Shown here in pieces: positions 46,701 through 59,025 of a DNA stretch of 64,000 nucleotides. Source of the stretch: Artemisia argyi. Its lineage: Eukaryota > Streptophyta > Magnoliopsida > Asterales > Asteraceae. The DNA lies in assembly GCA_030686995.1 (NCBI GenBank), contig CM060708.1:183647115-183711114 (forward strand), written 5' to 3'. The notes under the pieces are model-generated. The model ran no database searches. It was not told the origin of the DNA and was given only the letters and a program-made list of their open reading frames with translations. The position numbers were made by a program, and so were the translations under genes. Numbering within the stretch: position 1 is the stretch's first letter; each line of letters begins with the position of its first letter.

Positions 46701-49700
46701 TGATGAGTGCTCAAACACTCATCATTTTTGGTCAAATCTGAACTGCAAAACATACAAAAATACTCAGTAATGCATCAAAATACTGAAAATATTTCAAAAT
46801 TGTGTTTTATATGTTTTAAATGCAAAATGAGCAAAAACAAATGAAAAATGATCAAAGTTTGCAATATTGGCAGTTTCAGTCCCCCAAGTTTCAAAACTTG
46901 TCAAAAATAGTCCCTATGCATTTATTTTGAAAGAAAAGTCAACCCAAGTCCTTAAAAAATCAAAAGTTATCAAAAAATGGACTTTGGGTGAAAAGTTTGG
47001 AAAATCTACATGTTTGGTCCCTGGAGTTGGAAAATTTGTAGAAAAGGTCCCTGGGATTTTTTTTAATGGAAAAATTTGTTTATGGTCCTTGTATCATTGG
47101 AGTTTGGCTACTTTGGTCCTTGTAACAACTTTCGAAAACCTACATCTACAAGCCCTCATGTTTGGTAGAATTTCAAAAATGGTCCTTGTGTTTACTACAA
47201 TACCAACCGGACCCTTATTAAACATAAACCAAAACCAAATCCAACCCCAATCCACCCAGGCCCAAACACCATCACCCTTGGCCCATTCCCTCACCCAGCC
47301 CACCACCACTTAAATATTACACCCCGCGTTTCAAATAAAACTACCTAGGGTCAAACTTTGACCTCTCTTCCTCCCCTCCCACGTGACCTGCAAACTCACC
47401 AAATACTCCATCTCCCCCCTCCTCCACCTCAGCAGCCCACTCCTTGTTCCCTCCACCTCAACTAACATCCAAGGGGCATTTATTACTCCCCTAAACCTAA
47501 TACTCAACCACAAACAATCAAAAGAAAAAAAGGCGCCAAAATGCCTTTCAAAGGCTGGGATCAAATATGAGCCATCCAACGGCTTAAAGTGAAGTGGGAA
47601 AGTCCTCTATGACTGCCAAGACCTAAAAATGTCATATATATAGCAAGAAGAAGTAGTGGAAGAGAAAGTAGTATAACTTAGTGTAAAAACTTAGTCGATT
47701 AGTAATTTTTATGATCCTTATTGTATTTTCAAACTTTCTAGCAGTTGTTTAAGTCTTATTATTGTAATTTTAATCTTTTTAAGTAATGAATTTCAACATT
47801 TCAGTTTGATTTCCAATTTGTACATTTTTCATCAAAAATCGCAAGTATGGTGTAATGATAGTTTATGTTGTCATCATGGACTAGAATAGAACATATAAGC
47901 TCCCAGGAAGCTTGTAAAAGCTTCTAGTTAACTTACAATTCAGTGTAGCTAAAAAAAAAATCACAAATACAAAATTGGTCAACAAAAGTCAACTGTGGAG
48001 TTTGGATTTGATTTTTGGAATTCAGAGCACTATTGGAAGCAAAGTAGTTGTGGAAACTTGGTTTAGTTTCTCATGGGAGACTATAGGGTGAATCTTGGTC
48101 CTTGGTTCATGATTTTACTCTTGGAAGCAATTGTAAGCTTACTTTACCATTTATACCTATTTACTATATAAGCTATTATTCTTGTTCATGTTTGCGTGAA
48201 TTTTGTTTGCTAAGTGTATTCAAGCATTTTTAGAACTTAATATTGCTTGTTGGTTTGATAAAATTCCATTGATCTCATAGTTGTTTACTTCACTGCCAAT
48301 TTTAGCTTTTTAGTGAGATTTAAGTTGTTGGTGTTTTTGCTTCTGTTTTTATACTTAGTTAAGTTTAATATACTAGTATAAATGCTCACATTCTAGTTTC
48401 ATGAACTGAATTGGTCATTAGCTTTGAAAATCTCACTCGCAATTTTATAAAGGAGTGTTTGGATGATCTGGTTTAAGGGACTCAGAGTTGGATTTGTTTG
48501 TTGATTGTTGTTGATACAGGTCATCTTAGGTCATATTAGGATTGAGAAGTCATAAAAACAAGTATCCTTTTGAGAAAAAAGTCAAATGATTGTGAAATGT
48601 ACCTACACAGTTAACTGTGTAGGTTTTTTTTTTGGGGTAAAAGGTCAACGACCCGGTAAATATATTATCCAAAAAACGTTTAAGTACAATGGAATGTGGC
48701 TGAAGTACCACATTAACCTCAAGCACAGGCGCTTGATAAACAAGTGTTTATGACAGGCCATAAACACAAACCCAACCTAGCTAATTACAAAGTATCAAAC
48801 TAGGTATAAAACCAAGACAAAACATGAGATGCGAACATCCCACATCCACCCAGTAGCACGAACCGTTGAAGTACATAGGATGAGGGTGATATCCCTCACC
48901 TCAGTCCCAAAGGACACTTACAGTACCACGATGCAACATCATTCCAAAGTAGTCCATACTTCCAGCGTCAATAAACCACCCTCATGACCCCTGCTGCAAC
49001 AATAGTCAAAAGAACAATGAGCACCCTCATGACTGTGTAGGTTTTTGAGCACCACAACCACTCAAATCCTTGCTAAAGTGTTCAAATTAACTTGATTTAG
49101 TTTCATTATAGTTAATAATATCATAACAAATCAGTAAACCTAGATCAAATCTCAAAAAAGTCAATTTGCATAGTTTTCACAAAAAGTCAAAAAGTGCTTG
49201 AGTCAAAAATCCTCAAAATGGCAAGATTTTTGTAGATTTTTGTACTTAGTTTTAGGGTTTGAAACTTGTTGGGTGCATAATCTATCAGCTAAACTTGAGA
49301 TTTCCATAATTGTTGTATTTTTGTGAATTTTATTTGTGGACTAATTTGCCCCTCAAACAAGGCTGCAGGGGAACTGAGTCCCTTGTGCATCAGTATACCA
49401 CCTCATCACCACCACTTTGGTGGTTGATTGTGGCTACCCCAGTGGGTCCCACAGTCCAATCTTGAGTTTTTCCAACCCCCCTCCTGGAAAGCTTCAAGTA
49501 TTGACCATTGGTTTGACCTTTGACCTTGTGGACCCCACTTGGAATTGCCCTCAAAGTGTGTCCCAATCTCTGTCTCTGAATCCAAATAGTTAAGTGCTTA
49601 TTGTGGTCTTTTGGCTTAATCAGCCAGCTTATTTGTTTGATCCTTGCTCAAAATTGTTCATATAACTCTGAGGAACCAAAATTAACCATTGCGGACCCCA

Positions 49701-50750
49701 CATAACTCCATTTGAGCTAAATTCCTTGTGTGGTCAAAGTAAGTCAACTGTTGGACAAATAAGCACTCAAAGTGCTTATTTCTGAGCTACATAAAAAGTG
49801 TTTTTGTAAAAAGTGTTAGTTTTTAGTGTAAAATTAGTTTTGAAAAAGAAAAAACACAAAAAACCAATTTTAATTTTAGTGATAGCTTCTATTTAATAGA
49901 AATTATCTTTTTAATTTTCTTTTTAGCTTATTTATAAGCACTTTATCATTTTTATATTTTTATTAAATCTCTTTTATATTAAAGTAATTTTAGAAATTTT
50001 TCCAAAATTTTCTTTTGTCTTTTAGTGGTTTTTAGAATTAATTTTAGTTTAATTAATTATTAATTAATAATTAAGAATTAAATAGCATAATTATATTTTA
50101 TTAAGTAACAGCTAGTTTTTATAATTTTTCTAGCTTTTATATAAGTTAAAACATTTTTATAAATTTTTCTAGAATTTATACTATTCATTTTCTATTTTTT
50201 AAGATATAAATAGTGTAATTGGTAATTAATTAATAATTAGATTAATAATTAGTAAATTAGTTTAAAAATACATAAAATCAACTTTTTATAATTTTTTAGG
50301 ATTCCTGTGATGGTTAATTAGATTTATAAAAATCTTCTTAATTATCTAAGTCTTTTTAGTAAATTTTAATAATTAAATTAATATAATTAGTTAATAAATA
50401 GATAATTAGTAATTAATTAATAATAAATAATTAAATAGTGTAAAAATAATTTTACTTTTTCTTAAAATTTTCTTTATTTATTAGGATTGTAAAAATAATA
50501 ATTTCACACTCGTAGCCTTTCCTGTTCATCAGTTGTACTTTCTGTTTCGTTCGTCAGTGTACGTTTTTAATTAAAACGTACGTTTTTAGGTTTTAGCTCG
50601 TTTCTTCTTAATCTTAATTCCAGTAATCAATCACATAGCTTTCCTAAGCAATTTCATTTCATAATTCTCAAATAATTCTTATCACAACCCTTTTCTGTGA
50701 ATAATCACCCGATCACAAGCACGCTAAAGCACAATCCACACCTCGTCGGG
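46701..50750 (+). mobile_element. probable long LTR or LTR-like Gypsy fragment
   Basis: Begins TGATGAGTGCTCAAACACTCATCA (a short palindrome at 46702-46723). It continues with the 'GTCCC ... GTCCTTG' style of low-complexity text often seen in long Gypsy LTRs, and ends near the ACCTGGTGATACTCTATAG region at 50760-50785. No polypurine tract, primer site or target duplication was confirmed, so the ends are approximate. Nothing here is convincingly coding. A LINE fragment is inserted at 48629-49031. A near-palindrome with arms GTACGTTTT/AAAACGTAC lies at about 50558-50580. Confidence 0.4.
48629..49031 (-). mobile_element. 5'-truncated LINE fragment
   Basis: Flanked by perfect 15-bp repeats ACTGTGTAGGTTTTT (48614-48628 and 49032-49046). 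The left edge is a T run followed by TTGGGGTAAAAGGTCAACGA, which on the minus strand is a 3' UTR with a poly(A) tail. About 400 bp, non-coding. Direct repeats of this length plus the A tail indicate target-primed insertion. Confidence 0.75.
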
Positions 50751-51127
50751 ACATAACGACCTGGTGATACTCTATAGTACCCGGAAGCATTGGTCTAGGT
50801 AGTTTGACCTTGTTGACCATATACTTGGTTAATTTAGGTTGACTGCTTCTGCCTAAATCAATGTGCAAAACTGGATATTCATTGCATATTTCGATTAAAC
50901 GATACACGTTTAGAAACTGACTTGAAGCAATGAATACATGCTAGAAAATTAGTAACAGCTTTATCTGTCAAAACTGATTATCAGTCTTGCATACCCGTAT
51001 ACATGCATGTTACAGGAGGCCTTAAATTTTTTGATTACATGTCCCAAACTGCTTGCTTTTTTGTCATTTTTTTATTTCATATGTGTATATATTGATTGAC
51101 TTGCTTTGCCAACAAACACTGTTTCAG

Positions 51128-51344
51128 AGACCTAGAAATCACAAAGCACATATTCCAGATGCACTATGTTGTAAGGAGCCGTAGAAGCAATCCAAAGTTC
51201 ATCTTAGAGAATGCAACAGATGCAATTACACCGACATTAGCAGATATTCCAACGGAGAGAGAAGAAGCAGCAACATCATCATCAGTGACACATCCAGAGC
51301 TTGAAGAAACTGTTGTGACAGAAATGCCAAAAGAAAGATCATAA
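51128..51344 (+). CDS. candidate terminal exon (gene X or a separate gene)
   Basis: After a CTGTTTCAG acceptor the frame DLEITKHIFQMHYVVRSRRS runs 72 codons, through an acidic Thr/Ser/Glu-rich end (TSSSVTHPELEETVV), to TAA 51342-51344. It looks like a real C-terminus. The distance from the previous exons (over 5 kb of LTR-like DNA) leaves it open whether it belongs to gene X. Confidence 0.45.
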
Positions 51345-52495
51345 GGTCGAATGTACATCTAGCACAGTTCGTAAAGAGTTGTTCATAGAAGCATACCAAA
51401 GCACGAGTGACGTCATAACTAGGCATTCAACATCCGTGGAGACAGTCGTGTTCCTCTAATACGTACAGTAACCGCTAGGATGTAAGTATCGTAATCTATG
51501 TATGTACTGTAACATGTATGGCAGCTGGACAGAAGATATTTCATCATTTGATGGTTTTGAAGCTGGACAGAAGATGTTTCATCATTTATGTTACCAAATA
51601 ATTGTTTAATATTTCATCATTTGGAATGCATAGTAACAGTCATGTGTAATCGTGTATATAAAGCATTTGTAATAAACGTGTTCGTCAAGTACATTGACAC
51701 TATTAAAGTGTACGCGTACTTAACATATCATGAATTAATAAAGACGTATAAGGTCTTTTCAATTGTTATAAGATATGAACTTTTCACCTTAATTTCAGCT
51801 TATCATAATTTTGGGAAAAAAACAGGCCCACTCGCAACGCGGCGGATTAATGCCAGTCTAGTGCATGTAATATACCAAACACTTGTCCAAGCCACACTAT
51901 TAATCCAATAATGATAAAAGTGTTTCGCGGTTCTCGAGGTTAATCCAATAATATACCAAACACTTGTCCAAGCCACGATATTAAGCCAAAATTTAGATAT
52001 ATCAAATGCAAATACATCATATGATAAGAAGTTAAATAAAAAACTTATAATATAATTATACTATTGATATTTTAGTATAAGGGGTTTTGCTCACCGGAAA
52101 ATGTTTAAGCTTCATTAAATAATCTGTTCTTTTCACGTTTAAAGTAATTATGCATTTAATACACAATAAATGAACATAAAAATTAACTTAAATATATGCG
52201 ATTTTTTATTTAATAATGTCTAAATTTTCTTTTATATTCATATTAAACATTGCCCACTGGGCATTGTTTAGCAAAACCCATAGACATACAATAAAAAGTG
52301 AATGCATCATTGTATCAACACTCGTATCTTCCTTTCTTCTTATCTTGTATTTTGATTTTTTTCACTTTCCAATATTTCTTTTAGGAAAGAGAATGAAAGG
52401 AATCGTATCAGGTAGAAGTAAATATAAAACTAAACGAATAAGTACATATCGAAAATGAGTATATATATTAATTGTCGTTTAAAATGACGTCGTGT
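51345..52495. other. intergenic stretch
   Basis: No gene seen. AATAAACG near 51672 could be a poly(A) signal for the preceding exon. A short phrase (TATACCAAACACTTGTCCAAGCCAC) occurs twice, at about 51871 and 51952. Confidence 0.5.
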
Positions 52496-52835
52496 TATCG
52501 CTTTGGGCTATTCTTTTTGTTTTTGACCTGTTACGTGTGCAATGGCCCAGGTGTTGTTTGTGAGGACCCGATCCATTATCACAAAGATGCGATAAACCTA
52601 GAACGCCGTCTTTGATTTTCCACAAATTTCTAGAATCCTCGAGTTCATCTTCATTCATCTTCTCCATGTGCCTTCTAGATCACACCGCATACTCAACAAA
52701 GGGACGGTGAAAATCTTCTATTTGTCGTACGATCCACATAAACCACCACAAATCAACAATCGGAGGAATTTTTACAGAGGTTACAAAACCCTAATTAGTG
52801 TTAAACGAAGTAAATCGGTAGCTGCATAATTAAAG
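52496..52835 (+). promoter_or_regulatory. gene Y promoter and first (leader) exon, candidate
   Basis: TGGGCT and TGGCCCAGG near 52505 and 52543 resemble plant site II elements. AAACCCTAA at about 52786 is a telo-box. Together they are typical of growth- and translation-related genes. The leader ends at TAAAG|GTATGT (52835), a good donor. No start codon is evident in this exon. Confidence 0.4.
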
Positions 52836-53766
52836 GTATGTTTTGTCAAACTAAGGCATAATTTTTTTTGGATTTTTATTGTTATTATTGTTGTTGACTT
52901 AGTCCCTTTTAGTTGACACAAATATGTGTGGTTCGAATATGTTTAATATACTCAATAAAGGCCTCTCAAAATGGGCCTGGAGTCACCATTGTTGAATAAG
53001 AATATGCTCCACCGAAAAATGGAACTCAAGTAGAAATGGAGGTAAAATGATGCTGCTCGGATGTTCTTATTGAGGCAGGTTAGATTTATAAATTAATATT
53101 TTATTTTATTTTCTATGATAAGAGGCTCAATTTGCAACTTTTTAAAGTTTGTTTGGTTTTGTATCATTAGTAACAAGTTGAATAGCTACTAATTCAAATA
53201 TCAGGTTATTTGATTTTGTTTATCCAAATGTTTATTTTTATATATGTGAGTAGCTGTTGTTCAAAGTCACGCCTAATATAATTATTTATTTAAGGTTATT
53301 TGATATTACTTTCAATGTACACAGGTCATTTTTCACAGCTACAGGAGTTCCATTCGCATTATGATAGATACTATACTAATACTAATTATCTAATTAGTAG
53401 TGGGAGTGAAATTGGCCTACTAGCCTAACAGTTGTTTAATTTTTTTTATTCACATTATTGCTTTTGGTATCAATATGGATTCAGAATCCACATCAAGCTA
53501 TTTTGCGGTAGCTGAATTAATGAACTTTTTCTTCGTGCAGGCAAATACTCTTGCAACAGAAAAAATTGTACTCTCTTCCTGGAAATTAGGCTGGCCTTGG
53601 ACCTAATACTACGCTTTTTCATTTATGTTTTGGAACTGGAACAAGTCACCACCGTGTTTCGATGGTAACGTGTTCACATTGTTTTTGTCAATGTTTTTGC
53701 TCAGAGGTTTCAAAAAGTGAACTTGAATTTGGGTGTGCAATACTTTGGTAGGTTGTTGGCATAGAA

Positions 53767-54257
53767 ATGGATGCTTTTGCAGCAGCCGATACAAATAGGA
53801 GTGCTGAAATTAATGACATAGCAAACTGCAGGTTAGTTTGTTCAAAAATACGACATAATACAATGCTAACTGTTTGTACCTATGGTGTTTAGAATAGGCT
53901 ATATATATTTGCAATGTGTATGTTTATGGTTTAACCGTTTAACATAGGTTTAATGCGCAGTGAATGCTGTGGGGTTGCGGTATCCGTTGGATTACATCTG
54001 TTTTCGCATATATGTTGTAAATAATTGAAGTTTTTCTATTTATGTTGTTTTCGTTGTGTAAAGCAAAATAGAAGCCAAGGTCTGTTGTGTCGACAGTGTA
54101 TGACTTAAGTCTAACGGTGCTAAATTGAGTTATATTAATCTTGAAGTGTACAATTATTTTAGGTTCTGGTACGGGGGCCTGCAGCAGTGTTTGAACAATA
54201 AGATTAAGTGAATGCCATATGCAACACACCTACAAGCCATTTATCTTACAATGCGTG
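53767..54257 (+). pseudogene. gene Y, two 5' coding exons with an in-frame stop
   Basis: Exon 53767-53831 starts MDAFAAADTNRSAEINDI and ends CAG|GTTAGT in phase 2. Exon 54163-54257 (after TATTTTAG) continues FWYGGLQQCLNNKIK, meets a TGA at 54209-54211, then stays open as MPYATHLQAIYLTMR to a GTAATT donor. One nonsense codon therefore separates two open parts. Family not recognised. Confidence 0.35.
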
Positions 54258-54354
54258 GTAATTACGGCTGTTTTATTTTGAATAAGCATTTTTAAGTGTC
54301 ATATTACCTTAGCCCTACTTTTTGTTTTTCATAATCTTATACCTATATATATTC

Positions 54355-54358
<4 letters not shown>

Positions 54359-54437
<79 letters not shown>
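54359..54437. repeat. (TA)n microsatellite, left border of the foldback element
   Basis: About 79 bp of TA. Confidence 0.92.
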
Positions 54438-54441
<4 letters not shown>

Positions 54442-55392
54442 GAGGATCAGGTACGTTTTTGTCTTTTAGTGCGGATGGTACGGACTAATCTCAGCCCTTC
54501 ATCTAGTCAACCATCTGAAAAAGGCGGAGTGGCAATATCGTAAATATCCCGTCTTTTTTTAAGATCATTACTATCGTATTAGCTTTTTTTCTGAAAAAAA
54601 TTCAAAAAAATCTGAAAAAATTAAAAAAATAAAGAGGACAACAAATAATTAAGAATCGCTGAAAAAAATTTCAAAAAAAAAATCGTTTTCATCGTTAAAG
54701 GTATTGTGATATCAGAATCTGATTTTGACTTTTTTACAAAAGTCAAGATCTGATCTTGACAATCAGATATTGACTTTTGTAAAAAAGTCAAAATCAGATT
54801 CTGAAAACTTTTTTTTAATAAAAAATTTAATATCACAATAACTTTTTTAATATTGTAAAAACTTTTTCTTAATAAAAATTGTTAATATCGCCGTAACTAT
54901 CATGCTTTCTTAATATCAAAGTTAATATCGCCGTAACTTTTTTACTATCGTAATAAAAAAAGTCAAGATCAGGATCAGATTCTGATATCACATAAACTTT
55001 TTTACTATCGTAATAAAAAAAGTCAAAATCAGATTCTGATATCACATAAACTTTTTTACTATCGTAATAAAAAAAGTCAAAATCAGGCTCATAATATTGT
55101 TAATATCACGGTACCACTCATAATATCGTTAATATCACATTAGCACTCATAATCAAAAAAGAAAAAAGTGCTCAGAAAAATCTGAAAAAATAAAAAAAAT
55201 AAAAGAACACAACTAGAGTAAGGATCGCTGAGAAGGAAAAAAAATCAAAAAAAATCGTTTTCATGATCAATTGGTACCGTGATATTAGCGTCAGATCTTG
55301 ACTTTTTAAAAAAAAGTCAAGATCAGATCTGGAATGGGCGGTCCAGATCCATCCGCACATCCGCACTAAAACATTGTATCCGCACGTGATCC
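54438..55392. mobile_element. foldback/MITE-like element inserted in a TA tract
   Basis: Left end GGGTGAGGATCAGGTACG...TTTTAGTGCGGATGG and right end CCGCACTAAAAC...CGCACGTGATCCTCAC are imperfect inverted repeats, and TA microsatellites lie outside both ends. Inside are a 42-bp near-perfect palindrome (54713-54754 with 54762-54803, one mismatch), tandem repeats of about 54-60 bp (54940-55085) and a second short foldback near 55291-55331. Non-coding. The superfamily was not determined. Confidence 0.65.
54713..54803. repeat. 42-bp near-perfect palindrome
   Basis: Arms 54713-54754 and 54762-54803 pair at 41 of 42 positions around a 7-nt loop. They are built of CAGATTCTGA and AAAAGTCAA blocks. 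Confidence 0.9.

Positions 55393-55487
<95 letters not shown>
55393..55487. repeat. (CT)n-(TA)n compound microsatellite
   Basis: CT repeat to about 55426, then TA repeat to 55487. It borders the foldback element on the right. Confidence 0.92.
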
Positions 55488-55489
<2 letters not shown>

Positions 55490-55619
55490 CTTTTTCATGA
55501 ACATTTGGAGTCGAGTTTCGGTTGCATACAATAACACATATTTGTTATTTTGTTGTGCAATCGTCAGTTACAAAGAAGAAAGCCACAAAATCCAATTTAC
55601 CTGTTTCAGACTTTGATTT

Positions 55620-56219
55620 ATGGGGCAACGCTTCATGAAGATGTGCAAAAGGCAATGGAAAAAGTTTGAAACGTCTTTGGAGGATCGATGTATTATGGAA
55701 GAAATTAACTGCAAAAAGAGTGTCGTAGAAGCTTATGAATGTGACACGAGGAATAAGGTAAATTCTATTTTACATATTCCTTAAAATTATACACATTTGA
55801 CATCACGACTTACCATCCAGTTCTGTTAACTGAAATTATCACAGCTGTTGCCGCAAAGAAGGCTTACAGGAAAACCACCCTATGTGTCCATCTGGATAAA
55901 CTTTAACATGACGTTGCAAGCATTCAACGAAAGTATATTTGTGAAAAGGTTTTTGATCTTTTCAAGGTTTGTCTCTGGTACCCGTGTGTTATTTGTTGGC
56001 TTTAAATCTTCCAATTTGAGGATTTGCAAACCTGCTAAGTGCTAACCAATCCATATATAAGATTATAAAATCTTGAGTCAACATTCTTTTCGTTTTGTTG
56101 ATCTTTGTATCTATAGGAACCTTGGAACAAATTTTTCTTCCTCTAATAGCCGTCATGGAGACTGTATGCCTATATCTCAGCCTGCAACTGGTGCCTTAAC
56201 CTTTGCTAAGAATGTTTAG
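55620..56219 (+). CDS. gene Y 3' part: three-exon reading frame
   Basis: Exon 55620-55757 (MGQRFMKMCKRQWKKFETSL ...; donor AAG|GTAAAT). Exon 55845-55948 (after TTATCACAG; RRLTGKPPYVSIWINFNMTL; donor AAAG|GTTTTT). Exon 56117-56219 (after TCTATAG; SQPATGALTFAKNV, stop TAG). Phases agree at both junctions, giving 114 codons from the ATG at 55620. The ATG may be internal: a TTTCAG acceptor at about 55608 suggests an upstream exon, perhaps those at 53767-54257. No known domain recognised. Confidence 0.45.
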
Positions 56220-57245
56220 CCAATCAGAAAGTATTCATGCTTGCATTCGCCTGAGATATTTTTTCTGGTGCTATGATTTTCAAAGGCAAGTATATATTTC
56301 TTTAACTATCATACGCAGCAGCCAGCATCTCCATGCTATATTTCCAAGAAAAAATTCACCTTCAATAATCCCTTTTGCAGAAATCAGGAATGCGCGTGCC
56401 AATGCATTTGTTGCAACTGTATGCTTCAGGTGCCGATTAAGCAATTTAAAAGCCAAATAGAATAAACTCAGGCTCGATGCTAGGCTATTATAAATGTCTG
56501 TTCAGAATTTTCTGCTACAACTAATAATAATTGGTTATTCAGTTGGTTCCTTAATGTCGTTTGTTAATATATAGTTTGAATGGATTTAATTTTTGTTGCA
56601 TGAATGTTTATAAATACCGTCCAATTATCAACGCCGTGACACAACGCCAGCCGCAACGCGGCAGCCCGTCGCCCATCTCGTTAATATATAACTATAGTAG
56701 GTAGGAAACAGAGAAGACCAGTCAAGATTAACACACCAGCCCAAAATTATTTTTTAGCCTATATTCGGATATAGTGGATATATGAGGAATTGTGCCCAAA
56801 TATCACATAACTGATAACCCGAATCCGAACAACAAACCAAATCACTTCTACAACTGTTATCATCTCATTTGCTTCAATCCGAACAACAAACCAAATGATT
56901 TCTCTTTTACTACATAAACACGAACCTCTAACCCCCTTCGGTTTCTTGTTGTTATCAGAATCACAAACCCACTTCAAATCACTCTCCTTCAACAACACAC
57001 AGCCCTACCCTAAATCTTGTCTACAATTTTAGCTTGGTTCGAATCTTTGGCTTCAAGATCATTTGGAGGGTCTAAGGTAGGTTCTACATTTTTTATAAAC
57101 TGAAATAAAAAGTGAATGAAACATGATTGTTTTGTTCTTTCTTTATATATTTCGAACAAAAAAAATGATGCAAAGCTTCTCATAGATCGATGATGGTAAC
57201 AGCCTGAGGTCATTTGTTTTTCTTGTTTGTGTTTCGTGTCGGTTT
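56220..57245. other. intergenic stretch between gene Y and element F
   Basis: No gene accepted. The phrase AATCCGAACAACAAACCAAAT occurs twice (about 56824 and 56877). The part near 57000 resembles a gene leader (CCCTACCCTAAATCTTGTC) but leads straight into element F. Confidence 0.4.
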
Positions 57246-58523
57246 TATGGAAAACTAGATGGGGGGGGGGGTTGAATAGTTTTACGTCCTTTTTAAAATT
57301 ATTTTCAAAATCTTTTGTAACTTATAAAAACTTTCGATTCGATCTTACGTGAATTCAAGTATCAACAAATACAAGAAAGGTTAATCTAATAATGAAAGTA
57401 TTGAAATAGAATGAAGAAAAGATAGAGTTAGAAAGATCAAACCACAACATGCGAATTTATAGTGGTTCGGCTACAAGGACACCTTCCTTGCCCTACTCCA
57501 CTCCTGGAGTACCACACTAGAGAGTTTTCTTCACTATGTCAACAAACTCCTTATGGCGGAGAAACCTTACACACCTTAGCTTACACCTATTAACGACACT
57601 AAGCTAAATGTCGAGTTCTGATCATAGCTAGAACCAATCTCACAACTTCTTCAAGACTTCACTTCTTCTTCACACCTTCACAACTTCTTCAAGATAGCTT
57701 CACACCTTTTCTTCTTATCTACTTCACACCTTCTTCTATGCACAACTAAGTCACAACAACTACACTACTTTACAACACACCTAGTATCTACAATCAAAAA
57801 ATTCACACAACACTTTACAAGTATCTAGCACTACTACAATACGAAACTAGCTAATCACAACACTACTACAATTTAATGGATGTAGAGGAGTGTTCTTCTT
57901 TTTGCACTTGAGTGGATGAAGCTTTGGATCACTTAGAAACAAAGACTTATGAATTATATGATCAAAGGATTGTTGAGATGGAAATGGAGATTAGATCAGA
58001 AGGTTTTGGGTGCAAAAAGGTGAGGAAAATTCGTGAAATGAATCAGTAATTAAAGGGGAGCAAAATCCTGTTCTGGAGCGTGGCCGGTCCCCTTAATTAG
58101 GGGTCGGTCCCCTTAATGATTAAGGGGGGCCGCCCCCTCCAGAACGTTGGAGTATTTTGTCCTCTTGTGGGGAAGGTTTTTCTGGATAAAATTTTCCATT
58201 TTTGGTTAGAAATTTGAAATCATATATTAATAATGATTTAAACATATTCTTTTAATTCCAAAAATAATTTTGTAAAAGATATAAAATGTTTAAGACATTT
58301 TATAAGAGTTCTAGTGATTAGAAAAATTTCCTTTGATCATGTAATGCATAAGTTGCTTAGTTTATGCATACCTTAAGTGATATAAGTTGTAGAAGTAAAT
58401 ATTTGCTACTAAATACTTGTTTACGTCATAATCTTGATTTAATTTAGTTTACCTTTTGTGATTATCAAAACATAGAGTTATTGAGAAATATTAATAACGT
58501 TTTAAACATTATTTATATCAACA
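57246..58523 (-). repeat. 3' LTR of element F
   Basis: Starts TATGGAAAACTAGAT with an 11-G run (C has about 6-7 G) and ends ATATCAACA. It is clearly related to the C LTR but has diverged, for example in the CACAACTTC-rich part. Confidence 0.85.
58081..58138. promoter_or_regulatory. GC-rich inverted-repeat box in the LTR (element F)
   Basis: F-F-R order (GGCCGGTCCCCTTAA, GTCGGTCCCCTTAA, TTAAGGGGGGCCGCC). One reverse half-site fewer than in C. Confidence 0.5.
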
Positions 58524-58537
58524 ATCTCCCCCTTTTT
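58524..58537 (-). other. polypurine tract of element F
   Basis: AAAAAGGGGGAGAT on the minus strand next to the LTR, identical to C. Confidence 0.75.
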
Positions 58538-59025
58538 GATGATTACAAAACTTAAACTTAATAACTCAAAAAATAGTTTTTCAACAAGTATTTTAGTGAG
58601 TTTATATTTACTTCTCCCCCTTTTTGTAGAATCAAGAAGGTTATGCCGACAAATTTCAACCGTGAAATATTGACGGGATGAAAACTCCCCCTTGATGTGT
58701 ACTCTCCCTCGTTTGGGGGCACCAAGGAGACGAGCTATGGAATGCTTGCAAGACAAAAATATTAGAAGCACTAGTATATACATGAAAATATATATAAGAT
58801 GACAAGAATATAAATAAGCATGATTGAAAAGAAGCATTCATATTAAAGCAAAAGTTGTGTCAAGACACAACAATACAAGTAGCATCAAGAAAGATTACAA
58901 ATATGATAGCTACTACATAAACTAACAACTAAAATAATATTCCATCATGTAAAGAGTACATGGGCTTCATAGAGCTTGCAAGTAAAAAGTTGGTAAAGTC
59001 TTTATTTATTAAGCATCTGATATGC

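Noticed and set aside
46867..47313. 148-codon frame
   Set aside because: Low-complexity LTR text with repeated 'VTPGV/LVL' phrases; no homology recognised.
52786..52794. AAACCCTAA as telomeric DNA
   Set aside because: Single telo-box in a promoter or leader, not a telomere repeat array.
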